Positions 8,037 to 16,949 of a DNA stretch of 64,000 bases are shown piece after piece (position 1 is the first letter of the stretch; every line of letters begins with the position of its first letter). The translations under genes were made by a program, and so were the position numbers. Origin of the DNA: Asticcacaulis benevestitus DSM 16100 = ATCC BAA-896 (GTDB taxonomy: Bacteria; Pseudomonadota; Alphaproteobacteria; Caulobacterales; Caulobacteraceae); contig NZ_AQWM01000002.1 in NCBI RefSeq assembly GCF_000376105.1, positions 62,001-126,000 on the forward strand, read 5' to 3'. Under the pieces are notes generated by a model. It did not search any database. It was given only the letters and a program-made list of their open reading frames with translations, and was not told the DNA's origin.

Positions 8037-8095
8037 AAAATCACCTTGCGCCAAGCATAATTCCTTTCAATAGTTGCGGAAACCGTGGGGGTGTG

Positions 8096-8950
8096 ATGTT
8101 GACCAAACAGGCTATTCTTAAATTGGCTCGCAACCTGTTGCTGGTTGTGGCGGGACTGATGGCCGTGGCCTATTTGGGCGTGATCGGCTATCTCTATATC
8201 AACCAACGGCATATGCTTTATATGCAGGTTCAAGGGCACGAAACCCCTGATATCAAGGGTCTGAAGATCGAGGATATCAGCCTAAAAACGGCCGATGGGG
8301 AAGCCCTGCAAGCCTGGTATGAGCCGCCGAAACCCGGCATGCCGGTGATCCTTTTCCTGCATGGCAATGCCGCCAGCCTGGAAAAGGGCAAATGGCGCTA
8401 TATCCGCATGCACAAGGAAGGCGTCGGCTATCTAGCCCTCGCCTATCGCGGCTATTCCGGTTCGACCGGTACGCCTACGGAAAAAGGCCTTTTGACGGAT
8501 GGTCTGACGGCCTATGACTGGCTGCGAGCCACGGGATTCAAGGACAGTGATATCGTTATCCACGGCCATTCGCTCGGCACCGGTGTCGCCACCTGGCTGG
8601 CGACGCAGCGGCCCGCCCGCGCGCTGATACTGGAAGCGCCTTTCACGGCGACATCCGATGTCGGGGCAGAGCGTTATCCGTATATTCCGGTGTCGTTTCT
8701 GATGACGGACAAGTTCCTCAGCCGTGAGCGAATAAAGGACGTCCATATGCCGGTGCTGATCGCCCATGGCGACAAGGACAGGGTCGTGCCGTTTGCTCAG
8801 GGCGAGCGGTTGTTCGCTTTGGCCAATGAACCGAAGGTTTTCATACACATGCACGGATCAGAGCATAATACCCTGACCCGTGACGGCGTTTATAACGCGT
8901 ACTGGCGTTTCCTCGGCCTGCCGGAAGATCCGGCCGATCCTGTGCCGTAA
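8096..8950 (+). CDS. Membrane-anchored alpha/beta hydrolase (ABHD13/BEM46-like)
   Basis: The 284 residues start with an N-terminal membrane anchor (LARNLLLVVAGLMAVAYLGVIGYLY), after which the alpha/beta hydrolase fold lies outside the cytosol. Visible active-site features are the oxyanion segment LFLHGNAAS, the nucleophile elbow GHSLG, the acid in HGDKDRVV and the terminal His in HGSEHN. The layout matches the BEM46/ABHD13 group of serine hydrolases. Start: ATG at 8096 after GGGGG; GTG at 8093 is an alternative. The natural substrate is unknown. It is divergent from the acyltransferase unit, so a functional link is possible but unproven. Confidence 0.88.
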   Translation: MLTKQAILKLARNLLLVVAGLMAVAYLGVIGYLYINQRHMLYMQVQGHETPDIKGLKIEDISLKTADGEALQAWYEPPKPGMPVILFLHGNAASLEKGKWRYIRMHKEGVGYLALAYRGYSGSTGTPTEKGLLTDGLTAYDWLRATGFKDSDIVIHGHSLGTGVATWLATQRPARALILEAPFTATSDVGAERYPYIPVSFLMTDKFLSRERIKDVHMPVLIAHGDKDRVVPFAQGERLFALANEPKVFIHMHGSEHNTLTRDGVYNAYWRFLGLPEDPADPVP

Positions 8951-8951
8951 A

Positions 8952-10184
8952 TTACTTCGTCAGGGCCTGCGCGCGGCCTAGATCGATGCTCGCCACCGCC
9001 GATTTCAGCGTGGCCATGTCGACATTATCGCCTTCGGCTTCAACCGTGATGCGGCCATTGGAGACCACGGCGTATTTGCCGTGCTTCGATTGCGTGTCGT
9101 ATTCCTCGGTGACCATCTGGCCATTCTGCGTCGTGACCTTTTCATAGCCGGTGGCGCTGCTGCTCGACGTGTTGATATTGACCGCCGCCGCCATGGCGCC
9201 GAAACCGGCCATGGTGCCCATATCGGTGACGGTGACGTGGACCGAGCCATCGCCGATGCGGTAGGTGCCTTCGGCGGTCGAGACCGCCATGCCGCCCATA
9301 TTATTGGCCTGGGTACGGTCATCGCTGCGCGCCACGCCATTGAGCGACGGCGGCAGAAGCGCCAGAAGCGCGCCGGCATCCGCCAGCTTGACCGTCGTCT
9401 GACCATTTTCCATGGCCGAAGCCTGGGCGGCCATCTGGTTCGCGGCTGTTTCCATCTGATTAGCAGCGGCTTCCACCTTGCTCAGATTGGGCGCGACCAC
9501 CGTGTTGTGAGAAGAAAAGGCGCCTAAACCGCCTGCGCCCATCATGCCGGCAGCGGTGATCGAGCCGATGATCGCGCTGGCGATCAGGCCCAGCACGAAA
9601 TAGATAACCGCAACCACGATCATATAGACGATGGTCTTGTCAGCCGGGTTCTTCATCAGCTTCGGCATACCAAGATAGAAGAGGTAGATGCCATAGATCC
9701 AGGCGAGGAGCGCCAGAACACCGAGCGCGGGCAGCAGGCCGAAGATACCGGCCACCCAGGTCGCGGTCGAGGCATAGGCAGCGAGCTTGAGCGCCTGGAT
9801 GAAATTTTTCTGGCCGTTAAAGCTGGGAGCCAGACCATCAATGACCAGGGCTACGACATAGATCATGACGAGAGACAGCACATAGCCCACCACGGCCCCG
9901 ATGATCGCGGCGGTCAAAGGCGTATGGTAGGAGATGCCGAAAGCACCGATGCCGAAAACCACGCCGCCAACGGCGCTGGCCACCGGGCCGATGGCCGCCA
10001 AAGGCAGGATGTAGCTGGTGTAAAGCGTCTTGACGTCGGTCGTTTCACGCTCGATCACATCCCAGGTCGCGGTCGGCTTGAGCAGGATGGCCTGCACGCG
10101 CTCGATCAGATTGTTGGGGTTTTTCGGATTGGCATAAGGGTTGGGATCGGGTGCCTGAACGGGCGGTACGGAATCGTCGGCCAT
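8952..10184 (-). CDS. Yip1-domain membrane protein with a C-terminal periplasmic domain
   Basis: These 410 residues start MADDSVPPVQAPDPNPYAN. Next comes IERVQAILLKPTATWDVIE, the usual entry into a Yip1-type membrane domain, and four to five membrane segments to about residue 230. The Ala/Gln/Asn-rich stretch (VEAAANQMETAANQMAAQASAME) looks like a coiled coil. The remaining 150 residues form a soluble beta-rich domain (STAEGTYRIGDGSVHVTVTDMG). The C-terminal part resembles proteins that follow a per-residue transport or stress sensor layout, but I cannot name a function. The stop is two bases from that of the convergent hydrolase gene. I use the ATG at 10184, since the upstream extension is not conserved-looking. 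Confidence 0.75.
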   Translation of the reverse strand: MADDSVPPVQAPDPNPYANPKNPNNLIERVQAILLKPTATWDVIERETTDVKTLYTSYILPLAAIGPVASAVGGVVFGIGAFGISYHTPLTAAIIGAVVGYVLSLVMIYVVALVIDGLAPSFNGQKNFIQALKLAAYASTATWVAGIFGLLPALGVLALLAWIYGIYLFYLGMPKLMKNPADKTIVYMIVVAVIYFVLGLIASAIIGSITAAGMMGAGGLGAFSSHNTVVAPNLSKVEAAANQMETAANQMAAQASAMENGQTTVKLADAGALLALLPPSLNGVARSDDRTQANNMGGMAVSTAEGTYRIGDGSVHVTVTDMGTMAGFGAMAAAVNINTSSSSATGYEKVTTQNGQMVTEEYDTQSKHGKYAVVSNGRITVEAEGDNVDMATLKSAVASIDLGRAQALTK

Positions 10185-10275
10185 GGGTGTCGCCTTTTGA
10201 AGGAAATGAGATATGCAAGGTGGCACTGTTGGGGCGAAAAAAGCCTGCCTCGCCCCGTGATGGCGAACCTTGGCC

Positions 10276-10314
10276 AAAAAAAGGCCCCCGGTCAATCGAC
10301 CGAGGGCCTTTTGT
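10276..10314 (-). terminator. Intrinsic terminator of the MHS transporter gene
   Basis: The stem GGCCC(C)GGTC / GACC(G)GGGCC around AATC has an A-run to its left, which on the minus strand is a seven-U tail. A T-run follows on the plus strand, so it may act both ways. It lies 29 bases after the stop of the gene at 10343. Confidence 0.85.
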
Positions 10315-10342
10315 TTCAACGTTTTCGTGAAGTTAACAGCTC

Positions 10343-12019
10343 TTACCTGTTAAAATCGAGGTGGCGATTGTCCTTTACGAACAGCAGGCCAATGACCACC
10401 GTGAAGGCCGCGATCCCGACCGGATACCACAGGCCGTCATAGATGCCGCCCGTCGCCGCCACGATGGTGAAGGTGATGAAGGGCAGCAGGCCACCGAACC
10501 AGCCATTTCCGAAGTGATAGGGCAAGGACATCGCGCTGTAACGGATGCGCGCCGGGAACATTTCGACGAGCGCCGCCGCCATCGGGGCATAGACCATTGT
10601 GACGAGCAGGACGAGCAGGGTCAGGATGCCCAGAGTCTTCGGATAGTCGATCGTGGCGTTATCCGCCTTTGTCGGATAGCCCGCCGCCTTGAGCGCGCCA
10701 CCCACTTGCTTGACGAAGTCGGCCTGAGCGGTTTTCAGCGCCGCGCCGGTCAGGTTCTTGCCCTCAAAGGACGGGATGACCGTCTGACCGATTCGCACCG
10801 AAGCGACAGCGCCGGCCGGGGCCGCTTCATTGCTGTAGCTGAAACCGCCCTTGGCGAGGTAGGACTTGGCGATATCGCAAGATTGCAGGAACTTGGCCTT
10901 GCCGACCGGATCGAACTGGACAGCGCAGGCGGCCTGATCGGCCACCACCACCACCGGCGAAGCTTTTTGCGCCTGTTCGAGCGCCGGACTGACCGCGCCG
11001 GTCAGGGCGCCGAACAGCGGGAAATAGCCCGCCGCCGCCAGAACAAGGCCGGCCAGAATGATCGGCTTGCGCCCGATGCGATCGGACAGCCAGCCAAAAA
11101 AGATAAAGAACGGCGTGCCGATGGCCAGCGCCCCGCCGATCAGCCAGTACGAGGTTGAGAGATCAACGTGCAGCATCTTCTGCAGGAAGAACAGCGCATA
11201 GAACTGGCCGGTATACCACACCACGCCTTGACCGGCCACGAGACCGAACAGGGCGATCAGCACGATCTTGAGATTGCGCCATTCGAGGAAGGCTTCCCTA
11301 AGTGGGGATTTTGACGTCCGGCCTTCGTCCTTCATGGCCTGGAAAACCGGGCTTTCGTTGAGCTTCATGCGAATCCAGATCGAGACCAGCAGAAGGACGA
11401 TCGAGAACAGGAACGGCAGGCGCCAGCCCCAGGCCTTGAAGTCTTCCGGGCTGACATAGTGCTGGGTAACGCCGATGGCGACGAGCGCCAGCAGCAGGCC
11501 AAGCGTGGCCGTTGTCTGAATCCACGCCGTCATCTGGCCGCGTTTGTTATCCGGAGAATGCTCAGCAACATAGGTGGCGGCGCCGCCATATTCGCCGCCC
11601 ATGGCAAGGCCCTGCACCAGGCGCAGACCGATCAGGATGATCGGCGCGGCGATGCCGATGGTGGCATAGTTGGGCAGGACGCCGACGAGGAAGGTCGACA
11701 GCCCCATGATGACCATGGTGACCAGAAAGGTATGCTTGCGGCCGATTTTGTCGCCCATGCCGCCAAAGACCATGGCGCCGAAGGGCCGCACCACGAAGCC
11801 GGCCGCCAGGGCCAGCAGAGCGAAGATGAAGGAGGTCGTCGGGTTGATGCCTTCAACCTCGAAGAACTGCGTGCCCATAATGGCCGCCAACGTGCCGAAA
11901 ATATAAAAGTCGAACCATTCAAAAATGGTGCCCAGCGATGAAGCCCCGATCACAAGCCACATGCTCTGTTTTTCTTGGCTTTGCTTTTTGTGACCTGTTT
12001 CGCCTGATGTCGTTGTCAT
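10343..12019 (-). CDS. MFS transporter, metabolite:proton symporter (MHS) type
   Basis: This 558-residue inner-membrane transporter has family marks of the MHS branch: GASSLGTIFEWFDFYIFGTLA at the start, RPFGAMVFGGMGDKIGRKH, GLRLVQGLAMGGEYGGAATYVAEH and WRLPFLFSI. Such proteins import organic acids, osmolytes or amino-acid-like compounds with protons. It is about 110 residues longer than usual. The extra part (roughly 345-465) is a soluble loop between two membrane segments in the C-terminal half and carries two Cys (QAACAV, LQSCDI) that could form a disulfide. The substrate is unknown. It has its own terminators on both sides and seems to be a single-gene unit. Confidence 0.9.
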   Translation of the reverse strand: MTTTSGETGHKKQSQEKQSMWLVIGASSLGTIFEWFDFYIFGTLAAIMGTQFFEVEGINPTTSFIFALLALAAGFVVRPFGAMVFGGMGDKIGRKHTFLVTMVIMGLSTFLVGVLPNYATIGIAAPIILIGLRLVQGLAMGGEYGGAATYVAEHSPDNKRGQMTAWIQTTATLGLLLALVAIGVTQHYVSPEDFKAWGWRLPFLFSIVLLLVSIWIRMKLNESPVFQAMKDEGRTSKSPLREAFLEWRNLKIVLIALFGLVAGQGVVWYTGQFYALFFLQKMLHVDLSTSYWLIGGALAIGTPFFIFFGWLSDRIGRKPIILAGLVLAAAGYFPLFGALTGAVSPALEQAQKASPVVVVADQAACAVQFDPVGKAKFLQSCDIAKSYLAKGGFSYSNEAAPAGAVASVRIGQTVIPSFEGKNLTGAALKTAQADFVKQVGGALKAAGYPTKADNATIDYPKTLGILTLLVLLVTMVYAPMAAALVEMFPARIRYSAMSLPYHFGNGWFGGLLPFITFTIVAATGGIYDGLWYPVGIAAFTVVIGLLFVKDNRHLDFNR

Positions 12020-12123
12020 GTCGTCTCAACCCCTTGGGCGCGTTCGTCCCTGTTATGTCGTCTGGAGCCTTTGCTCTCTTTGAAATGAGAAATGACACAG
12101 GGTTGACCGAAGGGCAAGGCATG

Positions 12124-12152
12124 AAAAAGCCCTCCGGTTCGCACCGGAGGGC
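12124..12152 (-). terminator. Intrinsic terminator of the M1 peptidase gene
   Basis: A perfect 10-base-pair stem (GCCCTCCGGT / ACCGGAGGGC) surrounds TCGC. A run of five U follows on the minus strand, directly after the peptidase gene stop at 12176. Confidence 0.85.
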
Positions 12153-12175
12153 CGTAGCTACATGCGTTGTAACGC

Positions 12176-14833
12176 TTATTGCGCCGCTTTGAGCGACTGC
12201 GCCAGCTCATCGGACTTGGCGTCCTTGAGCGCATTGCAGGTGCGCATACCTTCGAGCATACGATCAAAGGATAGTTCGCCGCGGCCGGCGGCCTTGACCT
12301 TCGGACGCATGATCTGATCGACCTCGTCCGCCTTGGCCGCCGAGCAATAGCGGCCCGGCAGGGAGGCGATGCGGCCGGCGGAGAAGATGCCCGCCCCGGT
12401 CGAGAAGGTGTCATAGTTGGCCTTCAACCAATCATAGGCCATGTCTCGCGTGTCGTTGCTGCCCATCAGACCGGCGATCAGGCCGGTCTTGTCCGGATTA
12501 CGCAGACGCTTGTCGCTGAGGATCCCGAAGATCCAGGTCGCCGTTTCCGGCTTGGCGTCGGCGGTGACCGAGCGCATGGCGGCGCTACGAATGGTCTCGT
12601 CGCTGGCGGTGAGGGCACGCTCCAGCATCGCCTTGGCGGCGGGCAGGCCGCCCTCCTCGACATAGACGCTCAGGGCGCGGCCACGATAGGCCTGATCGAG
12701 CGCCTTGTCGTCACCCGCCAGGTAGGCGTTGGCGGCGTCGAGCAGTTGTTTGCGGACCGCCGCATCACGGGCATCGCCGGCCACAATGCCGACCAGGCTC
12801 TGGCGCAGTTTGGAGGTATCCGGATCATCGTTGATATAGGCATTGGCCTTGGGATCAAAACCCAGAGCGGCCAGACGCGGCGCATAGATGGAATCCATGA
12901 CCCGGCGATAATCGGCCAGGGACGCCTCACCGATAATGCCTCGGCTGCGCAGGTTGGAGAGGTTGCCCCCCCCGCTGACGGCCACGTTGGAATCCTTATT
13001 GTTGACCATGATGCGTGCCGCCTTGATGAGCTCCGCAGCCGGCAGCTTGCCCGCGTAGAACTGGCCCCACAGGCTGTCGATGGTGGCTATGCCCTCGGCG
13101 CCCGAAAGCTTGTCGCCGGTCGCGAGCAGGGCATCCCAGTCCGCAAGCGTCAGATTAAAGCGGTAATAGCCGGTGCCGCCGGCATTCGGCATGAAGGCGC
13201 CCGGCTTATCGACGCCGAGATTGCCCTGCTTGTCGGACAGCATGAAACAGCCGGTATCGGCGTCACGACGGATGCACAGCGGGATGGTCCAGGTCTGTTC
13301 GGGCAAGGTGGTGCCGAGGCGGGCATAGCGCGATTGTGTCGCCACCAGCCAGCCGCCATTGTGGCTGAAATCGATGACCGGGAAGCCCTGCTGATCGACG
13401 AAGCTCTTCATCGAATCGAGCACTTTCGGATTTTGGGCCGCATCGGCCAGGGCACCGAAGAAATCTTCCGAGGTCGCATTGCCATGCGGATGACGCGACA
13501 TGTGCAGGCGGACGCCGGCCTTGAAGCGTTCGTCACCCAGATAGCCGGCGATCATCGAAACGACCTGCCCGCCCTTGCCATAGGTGATGCCGTCAAACGC
13601 CGAGTCGATATCGCCATTGCGGGTGATCGGCTGGTGAATCGGACGACCGACCTTGAGCGCATCGGAGCCCATGGCATCGAAACCCTCTTCGACCGCGCCG
13701 ACACCAATGTTCAGCTCAGGGCGCCATTCGTTGCCGATGCGGTAGCCCATCCAGTTGGCAAAGCTCTCATTGAGCCAGATATCATCCCACCAGGCCGGGG
13801 TGACATAATCGCCGAACCACTGGTGCGACAGTTCGTGCGCCACCACCATGCCGAATTCCTGCTTCTGCGTGGTCGAGGCACCTTCCGGCAGCAGCAGGAT
13901 GTTGTCGCCGTAGATGTCGGCGCCAGCGTTTTCCATGGCGCCCGGCATGATCGGCGAAGCGATCTGGTCGAGTTTCGGATAGGGGAAGCCCTGACCGAAA
14001 TAGGATTCGAGGTGGTTGACGATGGCCGGTGTCTCATTGAGCGCGTATTTCAGCTTATCGGCGTTCGGCTTGGTGGCGATGATGCGGATTGGCAGGGGAT
14101 GATTACGGAACTGGTTCGCCGGCACCGCCCCCTCGGCTGTGACGAACGGGCCGACGACGAAGGCCATCAGGTAGGTCGGCAGTTTTTCGGTCGGGTAGAA
14201 GATATGGGTCACCAGCTTGCCGGCGGTCACCTCGCCATCACGTGGCGCGTTGCTGACCGCGAGCAGGCCGGGCTCAGTGGTGATTTTCACGCGGAACTGG
14301 GTCTTGAAGCCCGGCTCATCGAACGACGGAAAGGCGGCGCGGGCGTCGATCGATTCAAACTGCGACCAGACGTACCAGTCACCACCAACCTGAACGCGGT
14401 AGAGACCGGCGGCGTCGTTGGTGAAGGGGGCATCGTAATCGAACACCAGCGTGATCTTGCCGGCAGGCACGGCCTTGGCGAAATCGAGGCGCGCGACGCC
14501 CAGATCATCGACCTGGGTATATTTGGCGCTGATCACCTTGTCGCCAACCATGGCGACCACTTTCGACACCTTGAGGTCGCGGCCATGCAGGTAGAGCGAC
14601 TTGGTTTCCGCCTTCACATTGACATCGATCTCGACATGGCCGGAGAAGCGCGGCTTTGAAGGCACAATGGTCAGGTCAAGACGATAGGCCAGCGGGGCAG
14701 CGGCATCGGGCAGCTTGCCCTGCGGCGCTTGCGCGTCTGCGACAATGGCGGCAGGCGGGGCGGCCAGCGCCATGACGGGGGTGAGCGCGGTCGAGGCGAG
14801 GAGCAGACCGGCGGCAAAAAGCATTGAGCGCAT
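12176..14833 (-). CDS. Secreted M1 family metallo-aminopeptidase
   Basis: These 885 residues start with a signal peptide (MRSMLFAAGLLLASTALTPVMALAAP), so export to the periplasm or beyond is expected. The gluzincin core is complete: GAMENAG (about residue 297), the zinc site HELSHQWFGD (about 331) and the third ligand in NESFANW. The C-terminal half is the ERAP1-like helical domain (about 530-885). M1 enzymes remove N-terminal residues from peptides. I use the ATG at 14833; a frame opening at TTG (14857) adds eight residues without a ribosome site. The gene is apparently monocistronic. It differs clearly from the shorter M1 lipoprotein at 26416. Confidence 0.93.
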   Translation of the reverse strand: MRSMLFAAGLLLASTALTPVMALAAPPAAIVADAQAPQGKLPDAAAPLAYRLDLTIVPSKPRFSGHVEIDVNVKAETKSLYLHGRDLKVSKVVAMVGDKVISAKYTQVDDLGVARLDFAKAVPAGKITLVFDYDAPFTNDAAGLYRVQVGGDWYVWSQFESIDARAAFPSFDEPGFKTQFRVKITTEPGLLAVSNAPRDGEVTAGKLVTHIFYPTEKLPTYLMAFVVGPFVTAEGAVPANQFRNHPLPIRIIATKPNADKLKYALNETPAIVNHLESYFGQGFPYPKLDQIASPIMPGAMENAGADIYGDNILLLPEGASTTQKQEFGMVVAHELSHQWFGDYVTPAWWDDIWLNESFANWMGYRIGNEWRPELNIGVGAVEEGFDAMGSDALKVGRPIHQPITRNGDIDSAFDGITYGKGGQVVSMIAGYLGDERFKAGVRLHMSRHPHGNATSEDFFGALADAAQNPKVLDSMKSFVDQQGFPVIDFSHNGGWLVATQSRYARLGTTLPEQTWTIPLCIRRDADTGCFMLSDKQGNLGVDKPGAFMPNAGGTGYYRFNLTLADWDALLATGDKLSGAEGIATIDSLWGQFYAGKLPAAELIKAARIMVNNKDSNVAVSGGGNLSNLRSRGIIGEASLADYRRVMDSIYAPRLAALGFDPKANAYINDDPDTSKLRQSLVGIVAGDARDAAVRKQLLDAANAYLAGDDKALDQAYRGRALSVYVEEGGLPAAKAMLERALTASDETIRSAAMRSVTADAKPETATWIFGILSDKRLRNPDKTGLIAGLMGSNDTRDMAYDWLKANYDTFSTGAGIFSAGRIASLPGRYCSAAKADEVDQIMRPKVKAAGRGELSFDRMLEGMRTCNALKDAKSDELAQSLKAAQ

Positions 14834-15078
14834 AGGATATTTTCCGGGTTGGAGCAAAGCGCAAGGCCAGGGCTAGGCGACCCAGGGAAGGCCTTACGGG
14901 ATCATTGGAAATGAAACCAGTTGGCAGGGTTAGCACAGCAATTTTCCCCCGTTTATTACATTTTTGTAAGGTGCTGTCGCGCCTGCGCCGCAATTTAGCG
15001 CAAACCTTGGGTTTTTAAGAAAAACGCCCCACCTCAAACAAGCTTTAAGCTTTCGATAGGAGGGTGCGGCCTGACAGT

Positions 15079-16875
15079 TTAGCCGTTCGGGCGGGCGATC
15101 CAGCGCAAGGCGTCCATCACCCAGGGCGGCAGGACGATATGATAGCGTGAGGTCAGCAGCATGGCCACGATGACCAGCGCCAGAAACAGGCTGACGCCGC
15201 GCCAGATGCCGATCTGATTGCGGCCGAGCCACGAATGTTTGCGGAAGAAGTCCGGCTCCGCGCCATGGGCGCCGGTTTCCAGCTTGAAAGCCATCTCGAA
15301 ACCATCCCGGAAGCGGTCCTGCGGATTGGGCGCCAGCGCCTGCAGGATCAGGCTGTCGAGCCAGGCCGGCAGATCACCCCGACGACTGGTCAGGAGCTCC
15401 GGCTTGCTGAATTTCGGCGTCTGGCCGGTTTCGATCTCGCCGAACGGATAGGCCCCCCCGGTAAACAGGCGATAGAGCGTCACGCCCATGGCGAAGATAT
15501 CCGAGCGTTCATCCCCCGGCTTGCCGTCAAAAAGCTCAGGCGCCTTGTAGCTGGGCGTGCCGGGCACGAACAGGCTGTCCTTGTCGATGCCGGGAATCCG
15601 CGCCACGCCGAGATCGACCAGCTTGAAACCGCCCTCCGGCATCAGGATGATGTTCTCCGGCTTGACGTCGCGGTGGATGATGCCGGCGCGATGCAGCGAT
15701 CCCAGCGCCTTGGCCAGCTTGGTGGCGATGGCGACGCCCTCCTCCAGCCGGATTTTCGGCGCGCGTGACAGGCGATGTTCGAGGGTCTCGCCGGCATAAT
15801 AGGGCTGGGCGACATAGAGGCAGCTTTGGCGGCCGGGCGCAATATCAAGCACCGAGCCGATCCACATGTGCTGGACGCGACTGGCCACCCAGGCCTCACG
15901 CATGAAGGCCGAACGCGCCGAGCTTTCCGAACCGATGGTGTGGGGCTTGGGAAATTTCAGCACGACATGCGGGCTGACGCCGGTGCGGAATTCGCGCATA
16001 TCACGCGCGCGGAAAACGCGGCTGTAGATGCCATCGGCCAGTTGGCGATCAAGGCGGAAGCCGTCGATGGTTTCGCCGGTATGCGGCGGCTCAATCATCG
16101 GCAATTTGGCGATGGCGAGGTTGAGGTCTTCGATGGTGGCCGGCGGCAGGTCGATGACATCGATCACCATGGCCGTAGCGTTGTCATCGCCGCCATGGGC
16201 CAGGGCCATGCTGACCAGCTTCTGCGCCGTCTCATCGGGTGAGGTGCGGGCATCGAGCAGGGCCAGGATCTGCGTCTGGCTGACGAAGCCATGCACGCCG
16301 TCAGAACACAGCATCAGGCGATCGTGCGGGAAGATATCGTGGGCGCCGTAATCGATGCGGATGGCCTCTTCGGCCCCGACCGCGCGCGTAATGAAGGAAC
16401 TGCCGTCGGCGCCTTCGGGTTTGTGGTCCTGCGTCAGGAGTTCGAGCTGCCCCGCGCGCAGGCGATAGAGTCGCGTATCGCCGGCGTGGAAACTGTGCAG
16501 GCGGCGGCCCTTGATCACCACGCCGGTAAAGGCGGCGCACATGCCTTTGAGGTTTTCGTTCTTCTGGCCTTCGCGGAAAAGCCAGTAGTTGATGCTCTCC
16601 AGCGCCCGCGCCGCCGTCTTGCGCGGCGACAACAACTCCGACTGGCCGAGATAATCGTCGATAAAGGTGCGCACCGACAGCTCGGCCGCCACGCGCCCGC
16701 CCTTGCGGCCCCCGACGCCATCAGCCAGCGCTGCGACGGCACCGTGAAGACGCTGGCCATCTTCCAGGCACAAGGCGGCGAAATCCTGATTTTCATCGCG
16801 TTTGCCGATATCGCTGGCAAAACCGGCGGCGATATCAAGCTTTGAATCAGGCGATGTCGGGGGCGTAGGGTTCAT
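15079..16875 (-). CDS. Fused PP2C protein phosphatase and Ser/Thr protein kinase, membrane-anchored
   Basis: These 598 residues contain two opposing enzymes. The N-terminal PP2C-type phosphatase (about 10-240) shows DIGKRDENQDF, ALADGVGGRKGG, HAGDTRLYRL and GGDDNATAMV. The kinase domain (about 268-540) shows HRDVKPENI, DLG in place of DFG, GTPSYKAPELF and DIFAMGVTLYRLFTG. A single membrane segment lies near the C-terminus (GVSLFLALVIVAMLL), leaving a short periplasmic end. Related fusions in proteobacteria often lie near nitrate or nitrite genes; here moeA follows, and molybdenum cofactor serves nitrate reductase. That is only suggestive. The targets are unknown. The glycine-rich loop is poorly preserved (RQLADGIYSRVFRA). 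Confidence 0.92.
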   Translation of the reverse strand: MNPTPPTSPDSKLDIAAGFASDIGKRDENQDFAALCLEDGQRLHGAVAALADGVGGRKGGRVAAELSVRTFIDDYLGQSELLSPRKTAARALESINYWLFREGQKNENLKGMCAAFTGVVIKGRRLHSFHAGDTRLYRLRAGQLELLTQDHKPEGADGSSFITRAVGAEEAIRIDYGAHDIFPHDRLMLCSDGVHGFVSQTQILALLDARTSPDETAQKLVSMALAHGGDDNATAMVIDVIDLPPATIEDLNLAIAKLPMIEPPHTGETIDGFRLDRQLADGIYSRVFRARDMREFRTGVSPHVVLKFPKPHTIGSESSARSAFMREAWVASRVQHMWIGSVLDIAPGRQSCLYVAQPYYAGETLEHRLSRAPKIRLEEGVAIATKLAKALGSLHRAGIIHRDVKPENIILMPEGGFKLVDLGVARIPGIDKDSLFVPGTPSYKAPELFDGKPGDERSDIFAMGVTLYRLFTGGAYPFGEIETGQTPKFSKPELLTSRRGDLPAWLDSLILQALAPNPQDRFRDGFEMAFKLETGAHGAEPDFFRKHSWLGRNQIGIWRGVSLFLALVIVAMLLTSRYHIVLPPWVMDALRWIARPNG

Positions 16876-16949
16876 GCCCTATCTGTGCATCGGCGAACCA
16901 CGTTCGTCCAGACCCGCGCGAACTTATGGCGTTTGGCGTGACTTTTATG

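Noticed and set aside
12746-14659. Long open frame opposite the M1 peptidase gene
   Set aside because: It is the antisense shadow of a well-conserved gene in G+C-rich DNA. The same holds for 3816-4985 and 29058-30437.
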